Source of the DNA: Spirulina major PCC 6313
GTDB lineage: Bacteria > Cyanobacteriota > Cyanobacteriia > Cyanobacteriales > Spirulinaceae
Direction of reading: 5' to 3'
Assembly (NCBI RefSeq): GCF_001890765.1
Contig: NZ_KV878783.1
Coordinates: 1,028-65,027, forward strand
Length of the DNA stretch: 64,000 nucleotides
Shown here: positions 9,230 to 18,253 of the stretch, one piece after another
How the letters are laid out: the number at the start of each line of letters is the position of its first letter
Numbering within the stretch: position 1 is the first letter of the stretch
Translations under genes and position numbers: made by a program
The notes under the pieces: model-generated
Database searches by the model: none
The model's input: only the letters and a program-made list of their open reading frames with translations
What the model was told of the DNA's origin: nothing

Positions 9230-10471
9230 TTACAGCGTGAAGCGAAAATCGGGCTTAAAGCCTAAGGTGAGGGGGTTTTGGGGGGCGTATTCGTTGAATA
9301 ACTCCGTGGGACTGGATTTGATCTCGAACAGCGGCGCGGGGGTGTTGAGGGCGATCGCACTCTGCCACGCGGGGCTGATGGGGATAATTTCGTAGGCCTC
9401 AAACACACTCTCCCAATCGCCAAACAAGCCATCAAATTCTGTCGCCAGATCAGCAAAGGACACAGCGGTTTCGTTCAAAAAGTCCGCTCCAAATCCGAGA
9501 TCCTCAAACTTGAGGGCAAACTGGGCATTCTCCCAAGGGGACAGATCTGTAAAGGTGGCGATCGCCTCATCCCAATTCACCACCGACAGTTTCAACGCCG
9601 CCAGATTAAACTGGGGCATCGTAAACGCCGTGCTCAGATTCACGGATTCCCACATCATTTCGGCGGTGGGGGCGTTGGGGTTGGCGGGGCTGAAGTAGCT
9701 CACCTCGTCGCCGTCGGGAAATGCCGTCACGTCCATCATGAGTCCCGATTCTAACGGGGCACGACGCACAGAACCCACCACATCTTGGCGAATGGTGTCC
9801 AGATCCCGTTCAAGCTGTTGGAGGAGGGGAGGAGTGGCCGCCCCAGCAGAAGCGGAGACGGAGCGGGCCGGAGCGGGCGATCGCCGTACCACAGGCGGCA
9901 CAGGAGACGGGGCGGGAGCTTGACGGGCCACCTGTGCCGCCGGTAAGCCGCCTGTCCGTTGGCGATTCGCCGCCGTGGACGGGGAAATTAAATCATCAAA
10001 GCTGCGGTTGTTGCGGTTGATCTCCTGAAAATCCATTGTCCGCACCGCCGACTGTTGGGCTGGCGTTTGGGGGTTAATCGCTGTCCGCACCATAGGGTCA
10101 TTTTCAATGGGGGTGGCCGTCGGCATGGGGCTTGGGGCGGGAGGGGCGGCCTGGGGTCGAGGTGGCGGTGGGGCAATATTGACCGAGGGGGTGGGTTCGA
10201 CATCGAGAACGAGGGGGGCAGGCGCTGGGATTGGGGCGGCGATCGCTTCGGGGGGGGTCACGATGGGTTGCGATGCGATGGGTTGCGATGCGATCGCCTC
10301 TGGCGCATCGGGCATCGCTTGGGCAAGCTGAATATTATTCGTTTTCACCAAGGTGCGCTCGACCAGGGAAACATCTTCCACCGCTTGAGCCGCCATATTC
10401 CCCAGAGCCACCCAACCCAAGGCCACCGAAGTGGAGTAGGTCATAAACCAAAATTTTGTCATCTTAAACAT
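9230..10471 (-). CDS. Exported proline-rich protein of unknown function
   Basis: I do not recognise this 413-residue protein. The N-terminus looks like a signal peptide (hydrophobic SVALGWVALGNMAAQA, about residues 14-30). A long Pro/Ala-rich, poorly ordered part follows to about residue 240, with repeated SQPIASQPIVTPP-like phrases. The C-terminal ~170 residues are more normal in composition, with many aromatic and acidic residues (LSPWENAQFALKFEDLGFGA) and a FRFTL end that could suit an outer-membrane or cell-surface location. It has its own strong terminator and probably its own promoter. A surface or periplasmic structural role is a guess. Confidence 0.7.
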   Translation of the reverse strand: MFKMTKFWFMTYSTSVALGWVALGNMAAQAVEDVSLVERTLVKTNNIQLAQAMPDAPEAIASQPIASQPIVTPPEAIAAPIPAPAPLVLDVEPTPSVNIAPPPPRPQAAPPAPSPMPTATPIENDPMVRTAINPQTPAQQSAVRTMDFQEINRNNRSFDDLISPSTAANRQRTGGLPAAQVARQAPAPSPVPPVVRRSPAPARSVSASAGAATPPLLQQLERDLDTIRQDVVGSVRRAPLESGLMMDVTAFPDGDEVSYFSPANPNAPTAEMMWESVNLSTAFTMPQFNLAALKLSVVNWDEAIATFTDLSPWENAQFALKFEDLGFGADFLNETAVSFADLATEFDGLFGDWESVFEAYEIIPISPAWQSAIALNTPAPLFEIKSSPTELFNEYAPQNPLTLGFKPDFRFTL

Positions 10472-10655
10472 CCCCTTATGATTATTTCGTCGCTCAAATC
10501 ACTCATGATCATCAATCTATGATCACCATTAATAGATCATAGACAGTGAAGCCGCATCCGTAGAAGGGCAACATCGCTGAATTATGGTGAATGTTTACAC
10601 CAGTTAGCAATCTTGATCGTGCAATACCCGTGAGCACAGATGGCCAAGTACGGGT

Positions 10656-11603
10656 TTAGGGCGCAATGTGGCCCACGAGTTCCGGCCCAGTCCATTCGAG
10701 GGTGTCGCCGATCGCATGACCGTCATGATAAGCCGCAAGGAGCACTTCACTGGTTTTGCCCCAGGCGATCGCACCATCCGCCGCCAAGGAAATCGCCCCC
10801 AGATCCCGCTTATTTTGGGACGCTTCGGCCATGGATTTTGCGATCGCATCCGCCAAGCTCATCCCATCCGTCACCCGAATCACAATCTTCGCCGCCAAAC
10901 ATTCATCGATAATATCTTCGCCGATGCCCGTACAACTCACCCCGGCTTGAGGGGTGGCGTAGTTCCCCGCCGGCATTGCCGAATCACTAACCCGACCAAT
11001 CCGCTCAAACCCTTTCCCCCCCGTGGAGGTTCCCGCCGCAATACGCCCGGCTTGATCCAACACCACCACGCCAATCGTGCCGCGCCCTGCTTCGGACTCT
11101 GCCCCTAGCTCCTGCTCGGCAATCACCCCCGCCATGGTTTTGTCAAAATCGCCCTTACGCTCGGCGAGCCATTCATTCAAGCGCAGATCCGTGAGGGGAT
11201 TATAAATCGGGGTGTTGAGTTCCCGGAGCAGTTCCGCTGCGCCCTGGTCAGAGAGGACGCGATCGCTCTCCGTTTGCAAGGTTTGAGCCAACTGGATCGG
11301 ATGCTGCACCCGCATCACATTAATCACACCGCTAAACCGTTGGGCCGTCCCATCCATCAACGCCGCACTCATCCGCACCTGGCCATCAGACTGCAACACC
11401 GACCCCGTCCCGGCGTTAAACCGGGGGTGATCTTCGAGTAATTCGCACCCCTTCACCACCGCCGCCGCCGCCGCCGCCCCCTGGAGGAGATCGTCATACA
11501 CAGCGGCGACAATGCCATGGAGGGCCTCCCGCACCACAGCCAAGCCCCCTTTACCTTTTAAAGAACTACCGGCTCCACCATGGATAATCAATTTCGGTTG
11601 CAT
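10656..11603 (-). CDS. iaaA: Isoaspartyl peptidase / plant-type L-asparaginase
   Basis: This is an Ntn-hydrolase of 315 residues that removes isoaspartyl residues from dipeptides and has weaker asparaginase activity. It starts with IIHGGAGSS, the family's N-terminal glycine-rich loop. Self-cleavage should occur before T176 in GRGTIGVVVLD, which becomes the nucleophile of the beta subunit. The substrate loop STGGKGFERIGRVSDSAMP follows. Length and order match EcAIII-type enzymes. The gene is divergent from the VanY-like gene. It probably serves turnover of damaged proteins and, in relatives, of cyanophycin-derived dipeptides; the latter is inference. Confidence 0.92.
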   Translation of the reverse strand: MQPKLIIHGGAGSSLKGKGGLAVVREALHGIVAAVYDDLLQGAAAAAAVVKGCELLEDHPRFNAGTGSVLQSDGQVRMSAALMDGTAQRFSGVINVMRVQHPIQLAQTLQTESDRVLSDQGAAELLRELNTPIYNPLTDLRLNEWLAERKGDFDKTMAGVIAEQELGAESEAGRGTIGVVVLDQAGRIAAGTSTGGKGFERIGRVSDSAMPAGNYATPQAGVSCTGIGEDIIDECLAAKIVIRVTDGMSLADAIAKSMAEASQNKRDLGAISLAADGAIAWGKTSEVLLAAYHDGHAIGDTLEWTGPELVGHIAP

Positions 11604-11783
11604 GGGTTTTACGTTGGGATGGGAAATTTTTGCATTGTTGATCTTATCGCGTCTTGGGTTAGAGTTTTAGGAGAGATCTGAGTATGAATCTGGAATGTTC
11701 ATGCATCGGGTCTAACCGTTGTATTCTTGGTGCCGGAGCAGGTATTTGTGCCGAAACAGTCCCAAAAATCGCTACTGGGGTCA

Positions 11784-12509
11784 ATGGATGATATTCCCAT
11801 TGCCCAACGGGATCTGCCCAACTCATCCCCACGCCGATCCCCCTGGTTGATCCTCGTGGGGGTGGTGCTGGGGGGAGGGGCGATCGCCGCCGGACTCGCC
11901 TTCTGGACAATGCAACAACCCCAACCCACCGCCACCGAATCGGAACCGATCGAAGCCGCCGACCCCCCCGATCCCGTGGAAAACATCCTCGGCCATTTAC
12001 CCTACGAGGAAGCCAACCCAGACGATTTAACCGCCATCACCGCCGATGGCTCCATTCGGCTCCGTCCCGCTGCGGCAGACCGCTGGGTCGAAATGGTGGA
12101 CGCGGCCCGCCGTGATGGGATTACCCTCGCCGCCCTGTCGGGCTATCGCACAGAAGCAGAACAGGATTATCTCTTTTTCGAGGTTAAAGAACAGCGCAAT
12201 CAACCCCCCAGCGAACGCGCTGAAGTGAGTGCCCCCCCTGGCTTTAGCGAACACCACACGGGCTACGCGATCGATATCGGCGATGCCAACCGCCCGGACA
12301 CTCACCTGACCGTAGACTTTGAAAATACCCCCGGCTTTCAATGGCTGGACACCAACTCGGCGCGTTTCGGCTTTGAACTGTCGTTTCCCCCCGACAATCC
12401 CCAAGGCATTGCCTATGAACCGTGGCACTGGCGATTTGTCGGCGATTCAGACAGTTTAGAAACCTTTTACCGTGCCCAAAATTTACCCCAATCCCCCGCA
12501 AGCCCATGA
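11784..12509 (+). CDS. VanY-like D-alanyl-D-alanine carboxypeptidase (M15)
   Basis: This is a membrane-anchored zinc peptidase that trims the terminal D-Ala of peptidoglycan stems. One transmembrane segment (LILVGVVLGGGAIAAGLAF) follows a short cytosolic tail, with a Pro-rich linker after it. The M15B metal site is visible as SEHHTGYAIDIGD and the later EPWHWRFVG. I chose the ATG at 11784; TTG and GTG starts at 11727 and 11730 would add 18-19 residues. The stop overlaps the next gene's start in ATGA, so the two are probably translationally coupled. Confidence 0.88.
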   Translation: MDDIPIAQRDLPNSSPRRSPWLILVGVVLGGGAIAAGLAFWTMQQPQPTATESEPIEAADPPDPVENILGHLPYEEANPDDLTAITADGSIRLRPAAADRWVEMVDAARRDGITLAALSGYRTEAEQDYLFFEVKEQRNQPPSERAEVSAPPGFSEHHTGYAIDIGDANRPDTHLTVDFENTPGFQWLDTNSARFGFELSFPPDNPQGIAYEPWHWRFVGDSDSLETFYRAQNLPQSPASP

Positions 12510-13300
12510 CCTACGAACTGGAAAACCGTGAATGGTGGGTGGAGCGGTGGCTAGAACTCCTTGATTCCTATCGATTTAAAAAACGGCTAGAGCGGGCCCG
12601 TCGCTATTCCACCGAAGGCAATGTGATTAGTATTGACTTCCAGGGGGCGCGGGTGGTGGCCCATGTCCAGGGCAGTGATGAGGAACCTTATGTAGTGTCT
12701 TTGTCGCTGAATCCGTTTAGTAATGAGGATTGGCGCTATGTGATTAGCACCATGTCTCAGAAATCTCTCTATTCGGCGCAGTTGTTGGCGGGGGATATGC
12801 CGGCAGAAATTGAGGAGGTGTTTACGGCTAATGGGTTGAGCTTGTTTCCGTTTACGCTGTCGGAAATTCATTCGCGCTGTACCTGTCCGGATAAGGCGAA
12901 CCCCTGTAAACACATTGGGGCGGTGTATTACCAGTTGGGCGATCGCTTCAGTGAAGATCCCTTTGTCCTGTTCCAATTGCGCGGCCGCACGAAGGCCCAG
13001 ATCCTCGATGCCCTGCGCCAATTGCGCGGCAAGGGCAACCGCAAGAGCCGCAACCCGAAAAAAGGCGGCACGAAGCCGGGTACAGTGCCCTTGGTGATGA
13101 AGCAGTTTTGGGTCTACGATGAACCCCTTGATCCCTCTCTGGTGGCGATCGCACCCGCCCCGGATCAGCAAACCGTCCTCGATCGCCTCGGCCCGATTCC
13201 TCTCCCCACCGCCGAAGCCCAAGACCTCCACCGCACCCTTGCCGAGGCCTATAACCAGATTTGCCAAAATGCGATCGCCCTGGCCCTCAACCGCGATTGA
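12506..13300 (+). CDS. SWIM zinc-finger domain protein
   Basis: This is a 264-residue protein starting MTYELENREWWVERWLELL. A SWIM zinc finger of the form CxCxnCxH is seen in RCTCPDKANPCKHIGAVYYQ. The C-terminal half has a basic linker (GKGNRKSRNPKKGG) and a helical tail. SWIM proteins bind DNA or proteins and are often neighbours of Snf2-type helicases, but no helicase is next to it here. The start ATG overlaps the upstream VanY stop (ATGA). An upstream ATG at 12422 would lie deep in that gene and is less likely. Confidence 0.85.
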   Translation: MTYELENREWWVERWLELLDSYRFKKRLERARRYSTEGNVISIDFQGARVVAHVQGSDEEPYVVSLSLNPFSNEDWRYVISTMSQKSLYSAQLLAGDMPAEIEEVFTANGLSLFPFTLSEIHSRCTCPDKANPCKHIGAVYYQLGDRFSEDPFVLFQLRGRTKAQILDALRQLRGKGNRKSRNPKKGGTKPGTVPLVMKQFWVYDEPLDPSLVAIAPAPDQQTVLDRLGPIPLPTAEAQDLHRTLAEAYNQICQNAIALALNRD

Positions 13301-13336
13301 TACAGACTCAATCCCCCCTAACCCCCCTTGATTAAG

Positions 13337-14356
13337 CTAATCCTGTAGGGGTTTGGAGACAGCCTGAGCCCCCTGCTTAACAAAGAAAAAACGTTCAATC
13401 GCAATAGCCAGGACTTTGACCCCTGGCAGTGGTTGCCTTCGAGAAGGAGCAAAGCCCACTAACTTCGTCAACGCCAGCGTAGCCTGTCGCAGGGAGTCAA
13501 CAGCTTGGCCCGAGAGCTGATGCAACAACCTGAGTTCATCGGCATCAAAAAGCGTCTGAGCCGACTGTTCAGGGTCTTGACGCAAGGCATAAGTCAACCC
13601 GAGAAGCCGCCAAGCGACCACCGAGTAAAAAGTTAAGGCATTGACCAAGGTATGCACATCGTCAAATTGGAGCCGCTCCACATTTAACGCCCCAGACTTG
13701 AGAGTGAAGTGAAGCCGTTCAATGCGCCAACGCAGAGCATAGAAACGGAGGATGCGTTGGACATCCGCTGCCGTTGCCACCGGTAGACTGGTGAGCAAAG
13801 ACCAGCACAGACTGTTGTCAGCGTCGAAGCAGTCCACCTGCGTTTTCCCATCGACACAAGCGACCTCGGTAGCCATAACCAGCGTAAGGGGCTGCGTCTT
13901 GTGGCGAGCGGGGCTCAAATCTTGACGCGGGTAGATGTAAACGGTTGCCGCCTGCAACTGCAAGGTCACGTCTACCGTTCGTCCCTTGCCCTCATACAGC
14001 CGCTCAATCTGCACTGAATACTGCCCGTAGTCGTCGAGCTGCTCAGCGACATCCGGCAATGGACAGACCGTTCCGGCGGCAGCCACTTCGACGCGGCGGG
14101 GTTGACACACCCGCACCAGCAAATCCACATTGGGCTCACGCTCAGCTTTGAAGAACTCGAAAATATCCCCTTCTCGGTCACAGATGACCACCCACCGTCG
14201 GTTTGACCCTTGGGCTTGTTGGTTGACCGCAACCAAGCCCTTGAACCACTTTTGAGATTCTTTTTGCGGCGACGGCCAATCTATCGCCCCCCCTCGCGTC
14301 CAGTACTGTTGATGGATTAGTCCTAGGGGCTGCCCCTCCTGCTCCATGAGCAACAC
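13337..14356 (-). pseudogene. IS4-family transposase, N-terminally truncated
   Basis: These 339 codons match residues 84-422 of the full transposase in copies B and C and read without frameshift. The Y(2)R(3)E(6)K signature of IS4-family enzymes is intact (YALRWRIERLHFTLK). The first of the DDE acidic residues may be lost with the missing N-terminus, so the product should be inactive in catalysis. It might still bind an end or act as an inhibitor; that is speculation. Confidence 0.88.
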
Positions 14357-14366
14357 ATTGTGCTGC
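13337..14366 (-). mobile_element. IS4-family element copy A, 5'-truncated
   Basis: This is 1030 bp of the transposase 3' side of the IS copied intact at 19166-20649. It keeps the outer inverted repeat CTAATCCTGTAGGGGTTT at 13337. The first ~454 bp of the element, with the transposase N-terminus and the other end, are missing. At 14366/14367 it runs directly into copy B in the opposite orientation. It differs from the other copies by at least one base (Ile for Thr in WVVICDRE). It is flanked on the left by a C-rich repeat ending TTGATTAAG. Confidence 0.9.
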
Positions 14367-15816
14367 TTAGGGGGTTGAAGATATCCTGAGAGATAAAGCC
14401 CAGTAAGGCTATGGAGGTTAGACTATGCCCAAAATGATGAGGAGTAAGCACAGTAGAGATGTCAGAGTTTAGCCAACTCAACGCCTTCCGCCCCCAGGTA
14501 AAAAAAGTCTGAACCAAGCCTATGAACGTGCCTACGAAAAACCCAACTTGTCCTTTTCGAGTTGTATGGGCAACAGCTTTAGGCAAACAGTGGCCGGTTT
14601 GTTTGCCCGCAAGGACATGAACAGTGCAACGATGTTGTCCGGTCACGTGGCATCCACCCAAGCCCGAGTCCAAGCCAGTGAGAGTGAGTATCTCATCGCG
14701 GCTCAGGACACAACGTACTACAACTACTCAGGTCAGACGCAGATGTCGGGATTGGGGAGAATCCAGGGTAAGGTGCGGGGACTGATGCAGCACAATGTGT
14801 TGCTCATGGAGCAGGAGGGGCAGCCCCTAGGACTAATCCATCAACAGTACTGGACGCGAGGGGGGGCGATAGATTGGCCGTCGCCGCAAAAAGAATCTCA
14901 AAAGTGGTTCAAGGGCTTGGTTGCGGTCAACCAACAAGCCCAAGGGTCAAACCGACGGTGGGTGGTCACCTGTGACCGAGAAGGGGATATTTTCGAGTTC
15001 TTCAAAGCTGAGCGTGAGCCCAATGTGGATTTGCTGGTGCGGGTGTGTCAACCCCGCCGCGTCGAAGTGGCTGCCGCCGGAACGGTCTGTCCATTGCCGG
15101 ATGTCGCTGAGCAGCTCGACGACTACGGGCAGTATTCAGTGCAGATTGAGCGGCTGTATGAGGGCAAGGGACGAACGGTAGACGTGACCTTGCAGTTGCA
15201 GGCGGCAACCGTTTACATCTACCCGCGTCAAGATTTGAGCCCCGCTCGCCACAAGACGCAGCCCCTTACGCTGGTTATGGCTACCGAGGTCGCTTGTGTC
15301 GATGGGAAAACGCAGGTGGACTGCTTCGACGCTGACAACAGTCTGTGCTGGTCTTTGCTCACCAGTCTACCGGTGGCAACGGCAGCGGATGTCCAACGCA
15401 TCCTCCGTTTCTATGCTCTGCGTTGGCGCATTGAACGGCTTCACTTCACTCTCAAGTCTGGGGCGTTAAATGTGGAGCGGCTCCAATTTGACGATGTGCA
15501 TACCTTGGTCAATGCCTTAACTTTTTACTCGGTGGTCGCTTGGCGGCTTCTCGGGTTGACTTATGCCTTGCGTCAAGACCCTGAACAGTCGGCTCAGACG
15601 CTTTTTGATGCCGATGAACTCAGGTTGTTGCATCAGCTCTCGGGCCAAGCTGTTGACTCCCTGCGACAGGCTACGCTGGCGTTGACGAAGTTAGTGGGCT
15701 TTGCTCCTTCTCGAAGGCAACCACTGCCAGGGGTCAAAGTCCTGGCTATTGCGATTGAACGTTTTTTCTTTGTTAAGCAGGGGGCTCAGGCTGTCTCCAA
15801 ACCCCTACAGGATTAG
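14367..15816 (+). mobile_element. IS4-family element copy B, left end lost
   Basis: This is 1450 bp of the same element in plus orientation. Compared with copy C it lacks only the outermost 34 bp on the 5' side, including that inverted repeat. The 3' inverted repeat AAACCCCTACAGGATTAG is present and ends at 15816. Because copy A abuts it head-to-head, only the two outer ends of the A-B pair remain as inverted repeats. The right flank (CCCGTGGGAGAGGG) is half of the dispersed 75-bp palindromic element. Confidence 0.9.
14548..15816 (+). CDS. IS4-family transposase (copy B)
   Basis: This is an intact 422-residue DDE transposase whose translation is identical to that of copy C. The IS4 signature Y(2)R(3)E(6)K appears as YALRWRIERLHFTLK in the C-terminal third. 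Acidic residues upstream in AAQDTTYYNYS and CDREGDIFEF fit the DD pair. The stop codon TAG lies inside the terminal inverted repeat. The gene could supply transposase in trans to copy C, although copy B itself has lost one end. Confidence 0.93.
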   Translation: MSFSSCMGNSFRQTVAGLFARKDMNSATMLSGHVASTQARVQASESEYLIAAQDTTYYNYSGQTQMSGLGRIQGKVRGLMQHNVLLMEQEGQPLGLIHQQYWTRGGAIDWPSPQKESQKWFKGLVAVNQQAQGSNRRWVVTCDREGDIFEFFKAEREPNVDLLVRVCQPRRVEVAAAGTVCPLPDVAEQLDDYGQYSVQIERLYEGKGRTVDVTLQLQAATVYIYPRQDLSPARHKTQPLTLVMATEVACVDGKTQVDCFDADNSLCWSLLTSLPVATAADVQRILRFYALRWRIERLHFTLKSGALNVERLQFDDVHTLVNALTFYSVVAWRLLGLTYALRQDPEQSAQTLFDADELRLLHQLSGQAVDSLRQATLALTKLVGFAPSRRQPLPGVKVLAIAIERFFFVKQGAQAVSKPLQD

Positions 15817-15848
15817 CCCGTGGGAGAGGGTTGGGGTGAGGGCATGAT

Positions 15849-17255
15849 TTAGAGTTGCTGATCGATCGCTTCTCCCGCTTCGATGCCGCGTCGGATGCAG
15901 TCACCGAGGGCGACACCGTCGGTGTAGTTGCTGCATAGGGTGAGGTGGGGGTGGGCTTTGAGGTGTTCGGCCATGACGGAGAGGCGATCGCAATGCCCTA
16001 GGGTGTATTGGGGAATCGCTTTTGACCAGAGTTTGACGGCGAGGACTTTCGGGGTGCTGTCGGGTTTGACGAGAATGTTACTGAGGTCTTGGTGGACGGC
16101 TTGGGCGATCGCGCCTTCATCCATCGTCGCCACCGCCGGATCAGTGGAGCCACCGATAAAACTACTCAACATCACCCAACCTTCGGGCGCACGACCGGGG
16201 AAGAGGGTGGATGACCAGATGGTGCCAAGGGTGCGGATACCTTGGCTGCGGGGGTTGAGGTTGCCAAAGCCGTGGAGCGATCGCACCAACGCCGTTTTGG
16301 GATAGGCCATCACGGTACAGGCTACGGCAGGATAGGGAATCGCTTGTAATGTGGTGCTTAACTCCGGCATCAGGGGCGCGAGGAGGGGGGCCACTCGATG
16401 GGCAGGAATCGCCAAAACGAGGGTGCGCGTCTCGATGGTTTGGCCGCCGTCGGGGGTGTCAAAATGGGCGCGATAGCCCTGTTCCAACGGTTCGATCTGG
16501 GTCAGCGTCCAGCGGCAGCGGAGGCGATCGCCCAATCGAGCAGCGATCGCGTTGGGTAGCATCACCATGCCCTCGCGAAATGACCCCAACTGGCCCGGCT
16601 TCGTGGTGGGCAGATTGGGATCAACAGCGGGGCGATCGGCTTTACCTTGCCGCCGCGATCGCATCGCCCCCGCCACAAGGCCACCGCCCAGGGTTTCGAG
16701 GCGATAAATTTTCCGAAAGGCTGCCGCCATACTCAGGGCGTGGACATCCCCAGCATAGACCCCCGACACAAAGGGCGAAATCAGCCGCTCGGCCACTTCT
16801 GGGCCTAAATGACGGTTAATAAATTGCCAAATGGTTTCATCGCCGCCTTGGGCCTGAATGTGGCTTCCGACCAAGGGCGGCACAAACCCCAGCGCCCCGA
16901 ACAGGGCCCGCAGTTTCCCCGGCACACTCAGCAGGGGCGATCGCACCGCAGTCCCCGGACTCATGGGTACAGCCAAGAGACGACCTTGCCAATAGACCCA
17001 GCGGGGCAGTTTGCGATCGGCAAAGACGAGGTCATCCTTTAGTCCCACATCCACCGCCAATTTGAGCAGGGTCGGATTCGGTTGAAAACTGTTTGGGCCC
17101 TCCTCCCAGAGAAATTCACCCTGTTGGCGGCTAATAATATTGCCCCCCACATCGGGGCTAGCTTCCGCGACGAGAATATTGCGATCGCGCTGCTGCAAGG
17201 TATGGGCAACGGTCAAGCCACTGAGACCGGCCCCCACAATCAGACTGTCTAACAT
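15849..17255 (-). CDS. hemY: Protoporphyrinogen oxidase (oxygen-dependent, FAD)
   Basis: This enzyme oxidises protoporphyrinogen IX to protoporphyrin IX, the last shared step of haem and chlorophyll synthesis. The 468-residue protein opens with the dinucleotide-binding VGAGLSGLTVAHTL and an FAD-contacting EASPDVGGNIIS. It continues with EGPNSFQPNP and the family's LISPFVSGVYAGD motif, and ends with the NYTDGVALGDCIRRG FAD site. It lies on the minus strand beyond a small DUF2811 gene. In cyanobacterial annotation the same protein is often called hemG. Confidence 0.92.
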   Translation of the reverse strand: MLDSLIVGAGLSGLTVAHTLQQRDRNILVAEASPDVGGNIISRQQGEFLWEEGPNSFQPNPTLLKLAVDVGLKDDLVFADRKLPRWVYWQGRLLAVPMSPGTAVRSPLLSVPGKLRALFGALGFVPPLVGSHIQAQGGDETIWQFINRHLGPEVAERLISPFVSGVYAGDVHALSMAAAFRKIYRLETLGGGLVAGAMRSRRQGKADRPAVDPNLPTTKPGQLGSFREGMVMLPNAIAARLGDRLRCRWTLTQIEPLEQGYRAHFDTPDGGQTIETRTLVLAIPAHRVAPLLAPLMPELSTTLQAIPYPAVACTVMAYPKTALVRSLHGFGNLNPRSQGIRTLGTIWSSTLFPGRAPEGWVMLSSFIGGSTDPAVATMDEGAIAQAVHQDLSNILVKPDSTPKVLAVKLWSKAIPQYTLGHCDRLSVMAEHLKAHPHLTLCSNYTDGVALGDCIRRGIEAGEAIDQQL

Positions 17256-17297
17256 AGGAGGAGAGCATAGAGAAACAGGGCTTAGTTTACCACTTCA

Positions 17298-17519
17298 TCA
17301 GGTGTGAAATAAGGTTTCCAAGTACGCCTTGGCGCAGGCCGGATCGAGGGATTGCGTGGATTGCAAGGGGCGCTGACTTTGGCTGAAGAGCAAGAAAAAC
17401 GAGAGCGCGGCTGTCATCACTTGGTCTTGATCCCAGGTGGGATGCTGATCGAGGTAATTCCGCAACGATTGGTGTAGGTCTTCAGGGATTTCTGTCAAGA
17501 TGCTGATTTGAGTTGTCAT
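17298..17519 (-). CDS. DUF2811 small protein
   Basis: This is a 73-residue protein starting MTTQISILTEIPEDLHQSL. It matches the short cyanobacterial DUF2811 family (helical, with WDQDQVMTAALSFFLL). Function is unknown. It is co-oriented with hemY, 42 bp upstream of it, and may share its transcript. Confidence 0.82.
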   Translation of the reverse strand: MTTQISILTEIPEDLHQSLRNYLDQHPTWDQDQVMTAALSFFLLFSQSQRPLQSTQSLDPACAKAYLETLFHT

Positions 17520-18253
17520 GATGACCTCACGAGCAGGGACTAAGCAACGAAATGATCGTCAGTGTTGCGAGCGTTGCTCACCACCAACACAGCCGAAGAG
17601 GGGAGCCGTGGCCAATCAGCCTCGGGTGAGTGACAGTGGGTTATCACTGGCGATCGCCCCAATGACAACACCGCAGGGAGAACAGCCGACGCAGGACAGG
17701 TTCACACCACAATGACCATCGGCAAGGCACGAATGTTGAAAAACCGTGGGCGTGACTGGCAGGTTTTTCACGACTGTTAATCGTAGGTTAATTACGACTC
17801 TATTCCTATTTCGGGGAAAATGGGGGGATTTGTCAATGCTGAGAAATGTTAACAGCTACTTTAGAAAAGCTAAAGATTTACGACAGAATAAGGGTCTGAA
17901 GCCCTTTTTTGTTACACAACTTTACCTAAACTCAGTGTGCCCACCTTTGCCCCAGCGCACCACCGCCAATCGCTGATCACACCAGAGACTCGGTCTTCGC
18001 TTTTTGATTCTGTGGAGAACCCGTTTTTTTCTGGGGAAAACCGCCGTAAAACCTGTGGAAAAGCTGGGGATTGAGTTGGGGAAAAGCGATCTAAAAAATA
18101 AGAATTACAAAGTTGCTTTTTCGTGGCCTGTGGAGGCCCGATCGCGCCGCCATCGGGTCATTATTGCGATCGCACTCGGCGATCGCGTTCCCCTCCCCAG
18201 CCGATCAACCCACACCGTATGATGAATAGGCGCAGCCCTCACTTGTGGAACCC
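17520..18253. other. Gene-free AT-rich region, candidate origin-like segment
   Basis: About 730 bp without a supportable gene, between divergent transcripts (DUF2811-hemY leftward, ABC permease rightward). It contains AT-rich tracts at 17760-17900 and 18091-18122. A short weak hairpin with a T-run lies near 17889-17910. At 18011-18137 there is a same-strand array of DnaA-box-like nonamers. No tRNA or known small RNA was recognised. Confidence 0.5.
18011..18137 (+). promoter_or_regulatory. Helically phased array of DnaA-box-like nonamers
   Basis: Six nonamers in one orientation start at 18011 (TGTGGAGAA), 18032 (TGGGGAAAA), 18054 (TGTGGAAAA), 18065 (TGGGGATTG), 18077 (TGGGGAAAA) and 18129 (TGTGGAGGC). 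The one at 18054 is the exact complement of TTTTCCACA, the DnaA box reported for cyanobacteria. The spacings of 21, 22, 11, 12 and 52 bp are close to whole helical turns. An AT-rich stretch lies inside the array (18091-18122). Function as an origin is not shown; there is no dnaA or dnaN nearby. Confidence 0.5.
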
